Shown here in pieces: positions 31,660 through 43,359 of a stretch of DNA of 64,000 nt. The stretch's first letter is position 1. Every line of letters starts with the position of its first letter. Source of the stretch: Atriophallophorus winterbourni (taxonomy: Eukaryota; Platyhelminthes; Trematoda; Plagiorchiida; Microphallidae); NCBI GenBank assembly GCA_013407085.1, contig JACCGJ010002581.1, positions 62,001-126,000 on the forward strand, given 5' to 3'. Both the position numbers and the translations under genes were made by a program. The notes beneath the pieces are model-generated. The model did not search any database. It worked only from the letters and a program-made list of their open reading frames with translations, and was not told the origin of the DNA.

Positions 31660-32474
31660 ATGTATTCATGGTCGGTTGTGCTAAGCTAGATGAGAAGACT
31701 AGTGTGCAAATGTTGTTAAGAAAGTTGTGGCCAGTAGAACATGAAAAATATTGCAATTTTATTCTTCAAAAATGTCGGAAATATTTCATTTTGATGAAAA
31801 CCGTTGAATGCCTCAGCAGAATTTTCGGCGAACGCTCATCTTTGTTCAATATCAGATACAACTGTATGCAAGTCACAATGAGAGTTCATGAAGATATCAT
31901 AACATTCACTGTCTAAGTAAATTAGCAGTGCGAACGTTTTGAACGTTCCAAGGTGTTTCCAATGAAAGCTGCTTCAACTCAATCGGTGCTATTCACGATT
32001 GTGCACGACAACGTCTCACAATTTACATCTGTTTTTGAACAGTTTCGCAGAGCGTGCAGAATAAAACATGTCTACCACCCCCAGTCAAACGGACAGGTTG
32101 AAAGGTTTGTGAACACATTAAAGCGAGCTAGAGTCAAAGCAAAGTTAGATGAAACGTATCACAACATCTTAGACATATTCTTATTATCTTGGAAATCAAC
32201 ACCGATACATTCCACAGACGAAAACAGGCCATCAGCAGAACTATTTTTGGGAAGGAAGCTAAGGCAGACATTTGATGCCTTGAAACTAGTAACTGTGCGA
32301 CAACCGAAATACAGTCGTAAAATGGAGCATCAGTGTAACAAATATCATGGTGCAAAACGAACAATGTTTACCATTAGAAATAGAGTTTATGTACGGAATA
32401 TACGATACAATATGGAGGATTGGTTATCAGGAACAATAGTCAGGAATGTTAGAAAAGTTATAAACAAAGTATAA
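31660..32474 (+). pseudogene. Gypsy element L-type fragment, gag fused to integrase by a large deletion
   Basis: 31668-31916 encodes part of gag (TSVQMLLRKLWPVEHEKY, then IFGERSSLF), and 31953-32474 encodes the second half of integrase (VHDNVSQF, HPQSNGQVERFVNTLKRA) and the C-terminal region to VRKVINKV. Gag end, zinc knuckle, protease, RT, RNase H and the first part of integrase are missing. The downstream 370 bases (32475-32850) repeat at 34521-34870, so this is the first unit of an imperfect tandem pair. The breakpoint differs from the one in the second unit. Confidence 0.85.
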
Positions 32475-32529
32475 GTTAGTAACCTAATATGGACACGCCA
32501 TATCAATCATTTAAACAGCAGTATCATTA

Positions 32530-32815
32530 ATTATAATTAATTCAATATTATTGATTGTTGTTGAAACACTCGCCACATATAGCCAGGTGTATACCTTATT
32601 ACTAAACCAAAGTCGGAATTCAAAATTCTCTAGTTTCGAACATTTTAGCCTCACAACTGTCGTGAGTGATAGCGCAACCGACGTCTCTGTTTCACTTGTT
32701 AATCAGTGGCTACATTCGCGTGGTTAACAGCATATTTTTACTACACCCAGACATGGATTAGTCGGGACATTAATAGGTAAGCTAGAACGTGCAATTCCAT
32801 ATTGATTCACAACTA
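32530..32815 (+). pseudogene. Integrase-core relic of an unassigned LTR element (tandem unit 1)
   Basis: The segment is the same as 34565-34851 with extra damage: IVVETLATYSQVY, then VVSDSATDVS and WLHSRG. In the second copy this is a readable integrase-like frame. Confidence 0.55.
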
Positions 32816-32850
32816 CATTTATTGAACTTTTTTGTTTATGGACAATTTCT

Positions 32851-34520
32851 TGCAACATTTTTGGCGAACGCTCATCTTTGTTCATTATCAGATACAACTA
32901 TATGCATATCATGAAGGGAGTTGGTGAGGATATCATAACATACACTGCAAGAATAAATCAGCAAGGAAAACGATTTAAACTGAAGAACCCTACAGAGAAC
33001 GCTTTCAAAAATCTGATATTTGTTTGTGGATTACAGTCTCTTAATGATTATGAGTTACGAACAAAAGTTCTATTAAAGCTGGAAGCTGACACTGACATGA
33101 CATGACAGAGTGTCAGTGAGGAATGTCAGAAATTGCTAAATCGGAAGCAAGATTCTAAGATGATAGAACCGCATGCATGGCCACCAGTGTCAAACATAAA
33201 TGAGATTCAATCTGATAAGATAATCAATTCAGAATTTCAATGAAACAGATTACAACAGAACAAACCCGGAAGTGCATGTCGGCACTGCGGAATGCAGCAC
33301 TATGAACGATTTTGCAGTTATAAGAATTACAGGTGTCACAATTCCGGAATTGTTGGTCATATAAAGAAATTGTGTCGCAAAACGTTTTGGAAGCCAATGA
33401 CAAGTAAACCGAACAGCACAAGAAACAGAAGTATTTCGAATCTGGTTTTCACAACCACCGGTTTAAACGCAGAGAGTCAAAGGAATTACATAAGCATTCG
33501 TATCAACGGAACACCAATAAAACTGCAATTAGATACGGCTTTCAACATCACAGTAATCTCCAAAGCAACGTGAGAACAATTAGGATGCCCGAAATATGAA
33601 GAAATAATCCATACTGACAGATCAGCAACTGGTAAGCAGTTACGTTTCGTGTGTAAGCTGCAATGTAACGTTTCATTTCGTGTCGTGCATTTTAATGGTT
33701 ATTGTTACATTTCTGAACTCGATTTTTTGAATGTTCTTGGAATTGACTGGATCGATAAACTTGATTTATGGAGAATTCCAATTCTGGATATTTGCGAACC
33801 ATCTAGCATAAATAACCCTTCATGTGAGCTTAGCACTTGTCCAATAACAGAAGGTCCGTTGTTACGAATCCACTTTGATTTTGCAGGTCTGATTGGAGGT
33901 ATACATTACTTCGTCATTGTTGATGCGTTTTCAAATTGGGCCGAAGTGATTCAAATGAGAGTTGCTTTAACTCAATCGGTGCTGTCCACTCTAAAAAACA
34001 TATTTTCGAAATTTGGAGTGTCCGAGACGATTGTGTCCGACAACGGCTCACAATTTACATCTTCTGAGTTTGAACAGTTTCGCAGGTCGCGCGGAATAAA
34101 ACATGTCTGTTCGCCCGCCTACTACCCTCAGTCAAATGGACAGTTTGAATGTTTTGTGGACACATTAAAGCAAGCAATAGCCAAAGCAAAGTTGTATGGA
34201 ACATGTCACGACTTCTTGAACACATTCTTATTATCTTACAGATCAACAAGGATACATGTCACTAACGATAACAAGCCATCAGCAGAACTATTTTGGGAAG
34301 GAAGCTGAGGCAGACATTTGATGCCTTGAAATTAGTATCTGTGCGACAACCGAAATACAGTCGTAAAATGGAGCATCAGTGTAACAAATATCATGGTGCA
34401 AAACGAACAATGTTTACTATTGGGAATAGAGTTTATGTACGCAATATGCGATACAATATGGAGGATTGGTTATCAGGAACAATAGTCAGGAATGTTAGAA
34501 AAGTTATAAACAAAGTATAA
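32851..34520 (+). pseudogene. Gypsy element L-type copy: gag, zinc knuckle, protease, integrase; RT and RNase H missing
   Basis: The order is gag C-terminal half (32878-33240, VGEDIITYTARINQQGKRF), knuckle (CHNSGIVGHIKKLC; one Cys has become Ser), and protease LQLDTAFNITVIS (about 33528), where Thr/Ser-Gly of the active site has become Ala-Phe. Next come a protease tail (33649-33830) and integrase from LLRIHFDFAGLIGG (about 33868) with SDNGSQF and NGQFECFVD. The jump from the protease tail to integrase occurs at the same place as in element L (48911-49216). One frameshift near 34300 leads to the C-terminal segment 34293-34520. LTRs are absent. Confidence 0.88.
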
Positions 34521-34564
34521 GTTAGTGACCTAATATGGGCACGCCATATCAATCAATTAAACAG

Positions 34565-34851
34565 CAGTATCATTAATTATAATCAATTCAATATTATTGA
34601 TTGTTGTTGAAACACTCGCCACATATAGCCAGGTGTATACATTATTACTAAGCCAAAGTCGGAATTCAAAATTCTCTAGTTACGAACATTTTAGCCTCAC
34701 AACTGTCGTGAGTGATAACGCGACCGACGTCTCTAGTTCGCCTGTTAATCAGTGGCTACATTCGCTTGGTTACCAGCATATGTTTACTACACCCAGACAT
34801 GGATTAGTCGGAACATTAATAGGTACGCTAGAACGTGTAATTCCATATTGA
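34565..34851 (+). pseudogene. Integrase-core relic of an unassigned LTR element (tandem unit 2)
   Basis: The 84-codon frame 34597-34851 reads VVETLATYSQVY, VVSDNATDVSS and QWLHSLGYQHMFTTPRH, matching the spacing of an integrase catalytic core (first strand, second Asp, region before Glu). It differs from all other integrases here, so it belongs to another LTR family. It lies directly 3' of an L-type fragment in both tandem units, so the fusion predates the tandem duplication. Confidence 0.6.
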
Positions 34852-34870
34852 TCCACAACTACATTTATTG

Positions 34871-35370
34871 AACTTCTTTGTTTATGGACAATTCCTTGCG
34901 TCAATTTGATAAAAGTTAATCATAAATCGGATCTATATGTGTAAGCAGTTAACTCTCAATGAAAGTCAACATTGTAAAAAACGATCGTTTTACAGGAATC
35001 ACATATGCGTAGTTGTGATTTGTCTAACACGATTCAACTATTATTCCAATGCACTCGATAATTGTATTACTTATCAACGGCTGTTAGCTCTGTATTCTCC
35101 TTTTTGAACTCATATATCATGATATTTCACAGATAGATTAAGTTTAGCATATTGCGTTATTAGACCGTACAACAAAATCGTTACTCGTGCATATAATTTA
35201 AAAATCCTGCCATTCAAACGAGCTTTGCTATAGACAACCCGAATTTTTAGTTTAACTCTCTTGGCTATCAGGCCTGTCTACTTTTGATTTGTAAGTAATC
35301 GCACCAAATAAATTTGTTTTTCATAATATACACAAACCACAAAACCTTGAGCGTTCGTTCATTGACATCT
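34871..35370. other. No recognisable feature
   Basis: AT-rich sequence without protein-like frames or repeats shared in the window. Confidence 0.5.
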
Positions 35371-35470
35371 GATTGGTCGGTTATCGGATTGGCTAAAATT
35401 ATTCTGAATGATTTTGTGACAATTTCGTCAGCTTTGATTGGTCGGTTATTTGATTGGCTAAAATTATTCA
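35371..35470. repeat. Second GATTGGTCGGTTAT dimer
   Basis: Units start at 35371 and 35436. The flanking GACATCT before the first unit is shared with 26948-26954, so about 100 bases are homologous between the loci. Here it precedes LINE sequence rather than a MULE gene. Confidence 0.55.
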
Positions 35471-35499
35471 TTCACACAAACTACAGCGTTTGTGTAAAT

Positions 35500-37620
35500 A
35501 TCGCCAGCCTCACAACTCCTGCCCATGAATGCAATCTCACCACTATTGAAATGGTCACTGCAGATGTACGCCAAGCAGCTCGATCGTCATGTAAGTCTAG
35601 TAAAAAAACTCGTGCTCCCTGTATTCAAGGCAAATTTGCCAATACTTCGAGGTGGACCACACGTCAATAGTATATATAGGGCCATGCGAAACTTTAATGA
35701 ATATAAACCACCCCATGGTTTATACAATTATCACCCCGTCCATAGACAATTCCCGGTCACATCTGACCCATTTAGCCCAATTATTCCTCCCCATAGTCCT
35801 TTCTCTCCTCAGCATTCACGTCCTCACTATCCTTCTTCAAGACACCACCATTTTTCACCTAAATACGCTCACGTACCCTAGATCAGCATCCCTTCATGAA
35901 CGGGAACCCGTTTAATACATACCCAGACCCTTTTCAAACCAGGTATATGCCGATGCAAAATTTTCCTCAGCAAAAATTTCCTCTTCATTACCAAAACCCT
36001 TACTTAAATTAACACCATCAATATCAAACCACTCATGTAAATCACTTCCGGTTACACATGTTTAGTATCCTAAAATTAATCTTCTATTATTTAATGCACG
36101 GTCGATTATCTCAAAGCTTTCTACCCTTCAACATTTCTTGATCTCAAACCCGTACGAAATAGTTCTCATCACAGAAACGTGGACATCTCATGACATTCCC
36201 AACGTTTCACTTGAACCAGCCAAATATTTCATGTTTCGTAGGGACCGCACTCACACTCTTGGTGGTGGTATTCTCATTTATGTTAACACAGATTTTCAGG
36301 CAGAAATATACAGTTCTCATATGTTAGAAGATCTAGATGACTCGATTTGGATCACCATACCCTCTCTTGATACTCTCATAGGGTGCATCTATAACCCACC
36401 ATCTCTTTCCACACTCACTATTGATGAACTTATAAATGTGTTTACTGAAGCATCCATTGCCCCTCCCAGCAATAAAATTATTGCTGGGGATTTCAACATG
36501 CCATGCATCAGCTGGAAATACCCCCATATTTCGAATAGATTTTCAGCATTCGCCAAAACGATTAACCTTTTAGGTTTCACACAATCTGTGAGTAAGCCTA
36601 CAAGACTGTTCAGCATTTCAGACTTGATCTTCACTCTAGGTACTGATCTCAGCAACGTTGAAATTTTAGATCCACTTCCCGGTTGCGACCACAATATGGT
36701 CACTTGCGTTCTGCACCTTTTTCGGAAGCCGGCATATATTCACAATGATGAGAAAATTTATATCACCTGGACTGAGTTTTCGAATCTTCTCAAAGACAAC
36801 GACTGGACTGAATTTTTTCTTTCTTCAGACTTCAATCGTATTTCTTCGATTTTCCATGATAACCACTTAGCATGCCTTCGGAGTTCGTCAACCTCTCATA
36901 TTGAAAGAAGTAAACATAACCCCATAACCCTTCTCGAAAAAACGATTGCTCGTCTCTCTTCTTCTGCGAATCATAAGTTTGACTTCTTCTCTGTTATACG
37001 CCGACATGAGCTATGTAACTCTGTCCCAGGTATTAAAATTCGCCTCATAGAGCGTCAAGAAAAAAAGGCTTTAAGCAGTAACTCAAAGACTAGGTCTTTG
37101 AATTGTCTTACGAAGAATAGATGTATCTCATTAAAACGTGACATTTCTTCAATTATTTATCAAAAAGATAATAAGGATGTAGTTACTACTGACCCGCCCA
37201 CACTAAGTCAGGCTTTCTCTTCATTCTTCAACAGCTCATTTAATAATAACATTTACCATCCACCGGCAAACAATAACGTTCCCTTAAATACTATTGACTA
37301 CTTTACTTTGACTCTAAAAGAAATAAAAGATATTTTCCGTCGAAGTAAAATTTCTCACAAGCCTGATGATGTAGATTTTATATCAGCCATCTTACACAAC
37401 AACAGCGAAGATTTTACCTTACTCTTATTAAATCTTTTCAATATTATTCTGAAATCCGGAGTCTTTCCAACTCATTGGAAACAATCGTTCAAAATCTGGT
37501 AATTCGAACCTCGTTACGAATTATCGCCCTATTAATCACACTTTTATTCTCTCAAGGTTATTTGGAATGTTAATTGAGAAATCTTTGTTGGACTACCTCG
37601 GCTCAGATGCGTTCTCTCCA
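35500..37620 (+). pseudogene. Family 1 LINE: ORF1 tail, complete endonuclease, start of RT
   Basis: 35525-35881 is proline/serine/histidine-rich and resembles an ORF1 tail. The endonuclease starts near 36070 and has an open frame 36138-37502 (454 codons): LITETWTS, GGGILIYV, IAGDFNMPCISW, and PLPGCDHNMVTC, which carry the catalytic Glu, Asp-Asn and His of this fold. The RT fingers follow (SHKPDDVDFISAILHNN, FPTHWKQSF), then a shift near 37500 and NYRP(I). It stops near 37620 before the palm. It is the best-preserved family 1 endonuclease in the window and would be the natural reference for the split copy at 8790-13710. Confidence 0.88.
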
Positions 37621-37784
37621 GGTCTACGTGGATCTGGGAGAAACGCACATTCAGCTCGAAAAAAGCTCCAGATGGTATCTTTGTGTGTCGGTGGATTCTC
37701 GTGCGTTGGCAATCGCCGCACGCTTTAGCCCATGTCCGAACGTTCCTACTGACTTTTAGCCAGCTACATCTACCCGTAATTATT

Positions 37785-38833
37785 TAACACTGGCACGGAT
37801 GCCAGTGTGGAAAAGATTATGCAGTGTATGGAACACTCAACGTCTGAACGAAGACGGAATCAGCGGTCAGCTTGTGAAACGTCACACAGAATATCACTGC
37901 AGTCATCAGGCATATAGAGAGCTCTCATGTCGTGGGAAGTGGAATCCCTAGATCGCGCGATCTCGGCCTCGACAGCTTGCGTTGTAGCGATTTCATTGAG
38001 ATGAAAGGAGGATGGCAACTCTACCACGTATATTCTAGTGTGAGCGTCCGCGAAAGTGTTTTGAGCACCCGAGATATGTCGTATGTAAGTCGTGAATTGA
38101 CTGACAAAATCCAGGTGTCTCGTCTCTCTTGTGGAGTATCCATTCGCTGATCTGCTCAGTAAGTAAATGATGGGCTTATGATCACTAAACACGGCACACT
38201 GTCTGCCCTCCAGAATGTGGCGGAAGAATTTGATCTCTAGGCATATTGCCAATAGTTATCGCCTGAATGCTCTATACAGAGTCTATGACGGTTGAATTTG
38301 TCTGGAAAAAAGGAAATCAGGAACTATGCGCCGTCAAGATTCTGTTAAAGCAGTGCCCCACTGCATCGACGGGTGCGTTCATGAATCACCACAGAGGTGT
38401 ATTTGGCCTATAGTGGTTGAGGGATGTTATATCGGCGATATGCTTTTTCAGCGACGTGAATACCGATTTGGCTTCGTCCGTTAAACATATTGTCTTAGTG
38501 TTGCTACGGAGTAGATCGACTAATGGCTGAGAGACGCGCGCGCATTGTGGAAAAATACGGCAGTGAAAATTACCAGCCCTAGGTGGCTCTGGAAAGTTTA
38601 GGATTTTTCCAGTATTCTCTTCCAGTGGTTGATTACCAGAATCCGAGAGTCTATGACCTAGGAAATCGACTGCTGTATGACCAGAACTGCACTGGAAAAA
38701 CGATCAAATAGTACAGCATAGTGAAGAACACGGTCGTCCTCAGATAAGCTGGCGACAAGTACATCGTCGAGGTAAACTTACTCCTAATCGAGGCATCGTA
38801 AACCTCCTCCATAAATCGCTGGAATGTTCAGTT
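37785..38833 (-). pseudogene. Gypsy relic (H-like): RT thumb, RNase H, start of integrase
   Basis: The minus-strand frame 38252-37860 has FRHILEGRQCAVFSDHKPI (RNase H) and [14 protein letters not shown], closely matching element H. 37860-37785 reaches the integrase zinc-binding region, and 38830-38270 is RT palm/thumb with many stops (YLDDVLVAS near 38775). The relic is cut at 38833 by the tail of a LINE. Bases 37621-37784, between it and the LINE on its left, are unassigned. Confidence 0.78.
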
Positions 38834-38834
38834 C

Positions 38835-40200
38835 AATTCAGTTGCACAGGACAGTAAAGGGCTAACGGGCCAATCGAGCGTCCAGAATATCTTTCGGTGG
38901 AAAGCTGCAGAGAACCAACTATCACTGTCATAGCGTTTATCCTCATTGTGATTTAAATATCCTCGACGATCGCGATGGTTAGGGATTATCCGAGTTGTAT
39001 TTAGGAAGCACCTCGTTATGAATGATGCTGGAAAGATGAGAATACATTTCTCTTCACCAGTACGGTGAGAGGTCAGCTAAAGAAGAGTTGTGTATTAAAC
39101 AAACAGAACGTTAGCATTAACTTACTTACCAAGCAATGCTGAAAATGGTAAACTACCTAATCTTGCATAAAGATTAGGGGGAGAATTCAGGAAAAAGCTT
39201 GCTCCAGATATAGTCCAAAGCGTTCCTGAAACTTGCGACAGAACTGCAGGATATAAGTTCTTCTGAAGGCCGGTTCCAGAGATTTACCACCCTGAGGCTG
39301 AAAAAATATTTCTCGGAGTCAAGTCTACATCGCTCCTTAGCATGTTTGAGTGAATGGCCCCGGGTGCTCAGCTCGGGACTTAAAGCAACGGAGTCGGTCA
39401 TGATAACGCCACTAAACCCATTCAAGATCTTGAAGATTTCAATTAAGTCACCCCTTAAACGACAGTGCGTAAGTCAAAAAATATCTATGGAATTTAGGCG
39501 TGCAGCGTAAGATTTTCCTCGCTGACCCTCAATCACGCGAGTTGCGAGATGCTCTACGCTTTTAAGTCGAACGATGTCCGTCCTTCAGTAAGGGCATCCC
39601 GCCTGAAAACAATATTCCAAATGCGGCCGAACTAATGCCATGTAAAGAGACAGGAGTACATCGGCTCTTCAGCTGGATAACACGGATTTCAGCCGAAAGA
39701 GAACTTTGCGAGCACGTTGAGCTGCAGCGGCGCATTGATCCTCCCATTTGAAGTCAGTCCTAACTGGAACTCAAAAATCCTTAACACGCTGTGTGGCTCT
39801 AACTGTGAGAGAATTGCCCGACACCTGAACTGAAATCTTATCAACCAATGCTGACAAGAGTTGGCTCTTATTAAGGTTCAGTGGGAGGTCCCATTGTTAT
39901 GACCAGTTTATAACCCGTTCAAGGTCGTGCAACAAGGTATCTTCATTCGTTGATCCGATGAATTTCATATCATCAGCGAAAATGAAGCATGCAATCTTCA
40001 CTGCAGAGGACAAATCATCGATGAAAATCACGAATAGAAGAGGATCAAGTACCGAACCTTGTAGTACACCATTGATCACGTCGGTTTTACTCGACATGTG
40101 TGTGATCAATTTAACAGTTCCTAGCAACACGAATTATTTCCAAGTATTTGAAACCTTTGCTGATATAACTCTGATATATGTTGGTTGGTATTTAGTCCTC
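38835..40200 (-). pseudogene. TGAAC-tailed LINE (arm 1 copy), RT palm to 3' end
   Basis: On the minus strand, 40130-39897 encodes TDVINGVLQGSVLDPLLF and FADDMKFIGS, the RT palm with catalytic FADD. The thumb and C-terminus follow to 39174 with frame changes, and the 3' UTR ends at 38835 in degenerate GAACTGAA units. From 39056 rightward the sequence is the inverted counterpart of arm 2 (62420-63512). Its 3' UTR (38835-39055) is outside the arms and matches 26177-26418 instead. Confidence 0.82.
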
Positions 40201-40259
40201 AGTTTGTAATTACTAGTAAAAAAATCCTGGAATCATTTATTATGGATAATATGTCGACT

Positions 40260-41000
40260 GGCCCCCATTCAGCAATTCAATAATTGGCCTTGTGGTTAGC
40301 TCGATTATTACAGCTTTCTTACCTCGGGATATGCTACCTGACGATTGGGAGCGATCAGAAGTGGCAGCCATATGCAAAAAGGGTCCGAGTTCATTTGTAC
40401 ACAACTATAGTCCAGTATGCCTGACTAGCGTTCTTTTAGAGTGCCTATAAACATTTGGTAGGTAATACCTCATTATGCGATGCTGAGCACGGGTTCTGTT
40501 AAGGATGGTGCTGTTTATCGAATCTTTTGATCTCTCTTGATGAAGTGACATCACACCTCGATTAAAAAAGTATTGTTCAATTTTCCTACGTTGAGTTTCA
40601 GGAGACCGTTGACTCTGTCAACCATAGGTAACTGCGCAAGCTAAAGATGTGTGACATCTCAAACCAAACACATAGTTCGTTAGACAGTTTCCTGAAGAAT
40701 CGCACTAACTAGGTTAGGATTGGTGGAGTGAGCTTTGAGGATTCGGTGATACTCGGTGAAAGGCCTAAATGCTCATTGCTTGGCCCACTAATACTTATTA
40801 TTTTGTTGATCGAATTAGCAGCCTGCTTGTGTTGACGTTGCTCTTGTTTGCTAACGATATTAGGATCCTAGCATTAGACAGCAGCGAGACGCTTATTTTG
40901 GATATAGAGAAAAGTGATCGAACAAACAGAGACGTAGGATTTTCCACTAAACTTGGGAAAGAGCTGAGTTTGAGTGACTGATTCGGCGACGACATAACTG
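40260..41000 (+). pseudogene. LINE RT fragment, opposite in strand to its neighbour (arm 1)
   Basis: Plus-strand text reads LPDDWERSEVAAICKKG, FVHNYSPVCLTSVL, then a palm-like DSVNHR and SLLGPLILII in other frames. These are RT fingers and palm of a CR1-type LINE. Multiple stops and shifts are present. The same fragment lies in arm 2 at about 61750-62360 on the minus strand. Head-to-head joining of two LINE fragments is itself a rearrangement that predates the inverted duplication. Confidence 0.7.
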
Positions 41001-41866
41001 AAAGTCGGTAAGGAAATCATCACCATCATCGTGAAGCTCAAGTCTAGAGCCAAACAAAGTGCCAAGCAATATCAATCAGGAAAAACCAGATAAGCAAGCG
41101 TGTGAAAAGGAGAAGCAGGAAAGTGGAATATTCAAAAGCAAATGCGCAAAAAGCAGCTTGGTTTTGTAGTTTTACTGCATGAGATTTCGTGATTTTTTGA
41201 TTTGTTTTTAAGTTTTTTTATCAAATAATAAGAATCTAAAAAATTAAAACAATAAAATATACTGCTGACGCAGTCTGTCGTTTGCAGCCTATTTCGTAAG
41301 GTTTTTTAGCCAACTATTAGGTGGAGCTTTAGGACTCGACCTAGGCAAACGAATACGCCTAACTGAGCCTAGCTCTACGGTGAGTTTCTTCATCAAAACG
41401 CGCCACGTGATAAACTGGCCATTATTAGCATTTAATCATTCTTTTCAATTTACGAGCTTGTGTGCTATTTTAGAGTAATATATCGCTCTAACATATTCAC
41501 AGGGATTCAATTTTTCGCTATCGTCATTTTACTAATTCTATATGGCTCCTAAAATCAGGTGGAAAAGAAAGTGTTCTGGCTTCCCCATGTCTTTTTCAAC
41601 GATATCCTCCCAACTTACTATACCGATAAAATGTTTTCTTCTACGGTATGTTTTTTTGAACAGCATTTTGATTTTAAAAATCGTATTACTAAACATTTCT
41701 CTTTTTTATTGTCATTGCAAATGATCTCATTTCGATAAACGTTTCCCTTTCATACTGCGTCCCGAAGTCTAACTTAACATTACAACAACTCTGTCAATCT
41801 GTCAATATGACAGGACTAGCTGCCTCTGATAGTCGATGCAAAATAAGATATATGATTCGCTCGCAG
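41001..41866. other. Non-coding part of arm 1, including the empty target site of element H
   Basis: No protein-like frame is seen. ATTT at 41526-41529 corresponds to the target duplication that flanks element H in arm 2, so this arm shows the site before insertion. Confidence 0.7.
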
Positions 41867-42050
41867 TGTAATAACTTTGTTTTACTGTACCTAATAAGAA
41901 TTGACCTGGATACAATTTTCGTTTGATTCGTGTTCCTTGATTGCACTGCTGTACCTTTCGGAACGTTTTGCTACCGCGATAAATCTCACATCTCCTGTGC
42001 ACTTTCTCCTACACTCTTAGGGACGTTATTGTAGTGGTCAATATACTATA
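41867..42050 (+). repeat. 5' LTR of a gypsy relic (arm 1), H-related
   Basis: 184 bases, starting TGTAATAACTTTG. It aligns along its length with the H LTR (for example GCTACCGCGATAAA and CTCCTGTGCA) but is clearly diverged. A primer-binding site AACTGGTAAGCCCGA follows at 42051. The arm 2 counterpart is 55455-55638 on the other strand. Confidence 0.75.
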
Positions 42051-43165
42051 AACTGGTAAGCCCGAAATACGCGCATTCTTTGTCTATGTTTCTTTGGTAC
42101 GTCAGATTTTCCCGGTTTATATTGGGGTTCTTCAGGTTATATTTTTTACTCGTATAATCGTGCATTTTCGCATTATTTGCTCCTGTCCAATGTGATTGTT
42201 TCTAAATGCGTTATTTTGGCTTCGACAGTCATCACAAAAACCAGTTTCAATCCATAGGACCCTAATTAATGGTTTCACTTCTAGAAACTAAATTTAGTGC
42301 TACAAATATAGTCGATGACTTAGCCATATTTTCGTATTTAATGCAAAAACTCTTTGTGGATGTGTTGTTACAGGTGAGCAACCCACTCCTAGTTGCCCCA
42401 ATAGGTGCCCGCTACCGTAGCTTCTAACAGGCCTTGATTTTTCGCACGGTCGCGTCTCAACGATCTGGGCTACAACAGCTGTTCGGTTACGTAGAAATTG
42501 CCAACAAAAAGCTGTCTACCATACTAATGGAGATATGTCACTTGCCAGGGTCATCGCACATGGACCAGTCCTTACAAAAGGAACTAAGGCTCAAGCGTTT
42601 ACTTGAGTGTGTACAAGCCATCTTCGTTTCTACAAAAAGCACTCTGTTATCTGAGCTTGCGGAAATGGCGGACAACATAGCTGAATGTATTCGTTCCTAT
42701 CCAGTTGCCCATATTTCCGCGGTAACCACAGGAAGACCATGCACACATGGTAAGTTAGCGAAAGTCAGCAATACTCTTCTGAGGTTGCAGCTTTACGCAA
42801 TGTGGTTCGAAACATCAAACTCAACAGTATGTCACTATCACGCACGCTATACCGCTAACGCTCGAGTAGTCACACTAGGTCACCCTTTTGCTAGATCCAT
42901 AGGAAATACAGCGATAATACGCGGCGTTGCATTAAACCATGCGCCTATCGCACATCGCCAGCGAAAGAATCTGTCTGACAACTAGCGACGACTACGGTTG
43001 TCGACCCGGAGAGGTTAGGTCGTCTTTTCTTCATAAAGGATAAGTCTACAGGTCTACGTTTCTTGGTAGACACTGGTGCCAAAATACGTTTAATGCTGGT
43101 AGACACCTGCGCAACGTGCAACACGATGAGCCAACACTTATGGGCGGCTAACTGATCGCCGGCTC
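42051..43165 (+). pseudogene. gag: gag and start of protease of the arm 1 gypsy relic
   Basis: 42434-42985 (183 codons open) has ASQRSGLQQLFGYVEIANKK and LSELAEMADNIAECI, a gag capsid match to element H. The N-terminal part of gag lies in 42200-42430 with breaks. The protease start FLVDTGAKI follows near 43063. The relic ends at 43165 where LINE sequence begins, so RT to integrase and the 3' LTR are gone. Arm 2 retains more of the same element (to 53715). Confidence 0.82.
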
Positions 43166-43350
43166 TTGGGGTACACCACTGATCATGTCGGTTTGATTCG
43201 ACAGCGTAGTTTCTACCGTAACTCGGAATGTCCTACCTCTAAGTAAGGCCTTTATCCGTGCAAGTAGATAACCCCGTATGCCTTTTGCTGCCAGCCTAAT
43301 CTCTAGAAGGCGATGATTTACGGAATCGAAAGCACAAACTTATATAGCTC
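43166..43350 (-). pseudogene. LINE RT palm fragment (minus)
   Basis: The minus strand reads CAFDSVNHRLLEIRLAAKG, GRTFRVTVETTLSNQTDM, ISGVPQ, the palm between the first catalytic Asp and the GVPQG box. It forms the break between arm 1 and the spacer. Confidence 0.7.
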
Positions 43351-43359
43351 GACTAAACA

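Larger units (their letters stand above)
39056..43165. repeat. Inverted duplication, arm 1
   Basis: Reading this arm forward gives, in order, LINE (minus), LINE RT (plus), an 800-base non-coding stretch, an LTR, gag and protease. The reverse complement of 63512-54465 gives the same order. In a 178-base sample of gag the two arms differ at about eight positions. The arm is about 4.1 kb long. Compared with arm 2 it has about 125 bases of protease region that arm 2 lost, and lacks element H. Confidence 0.9.
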
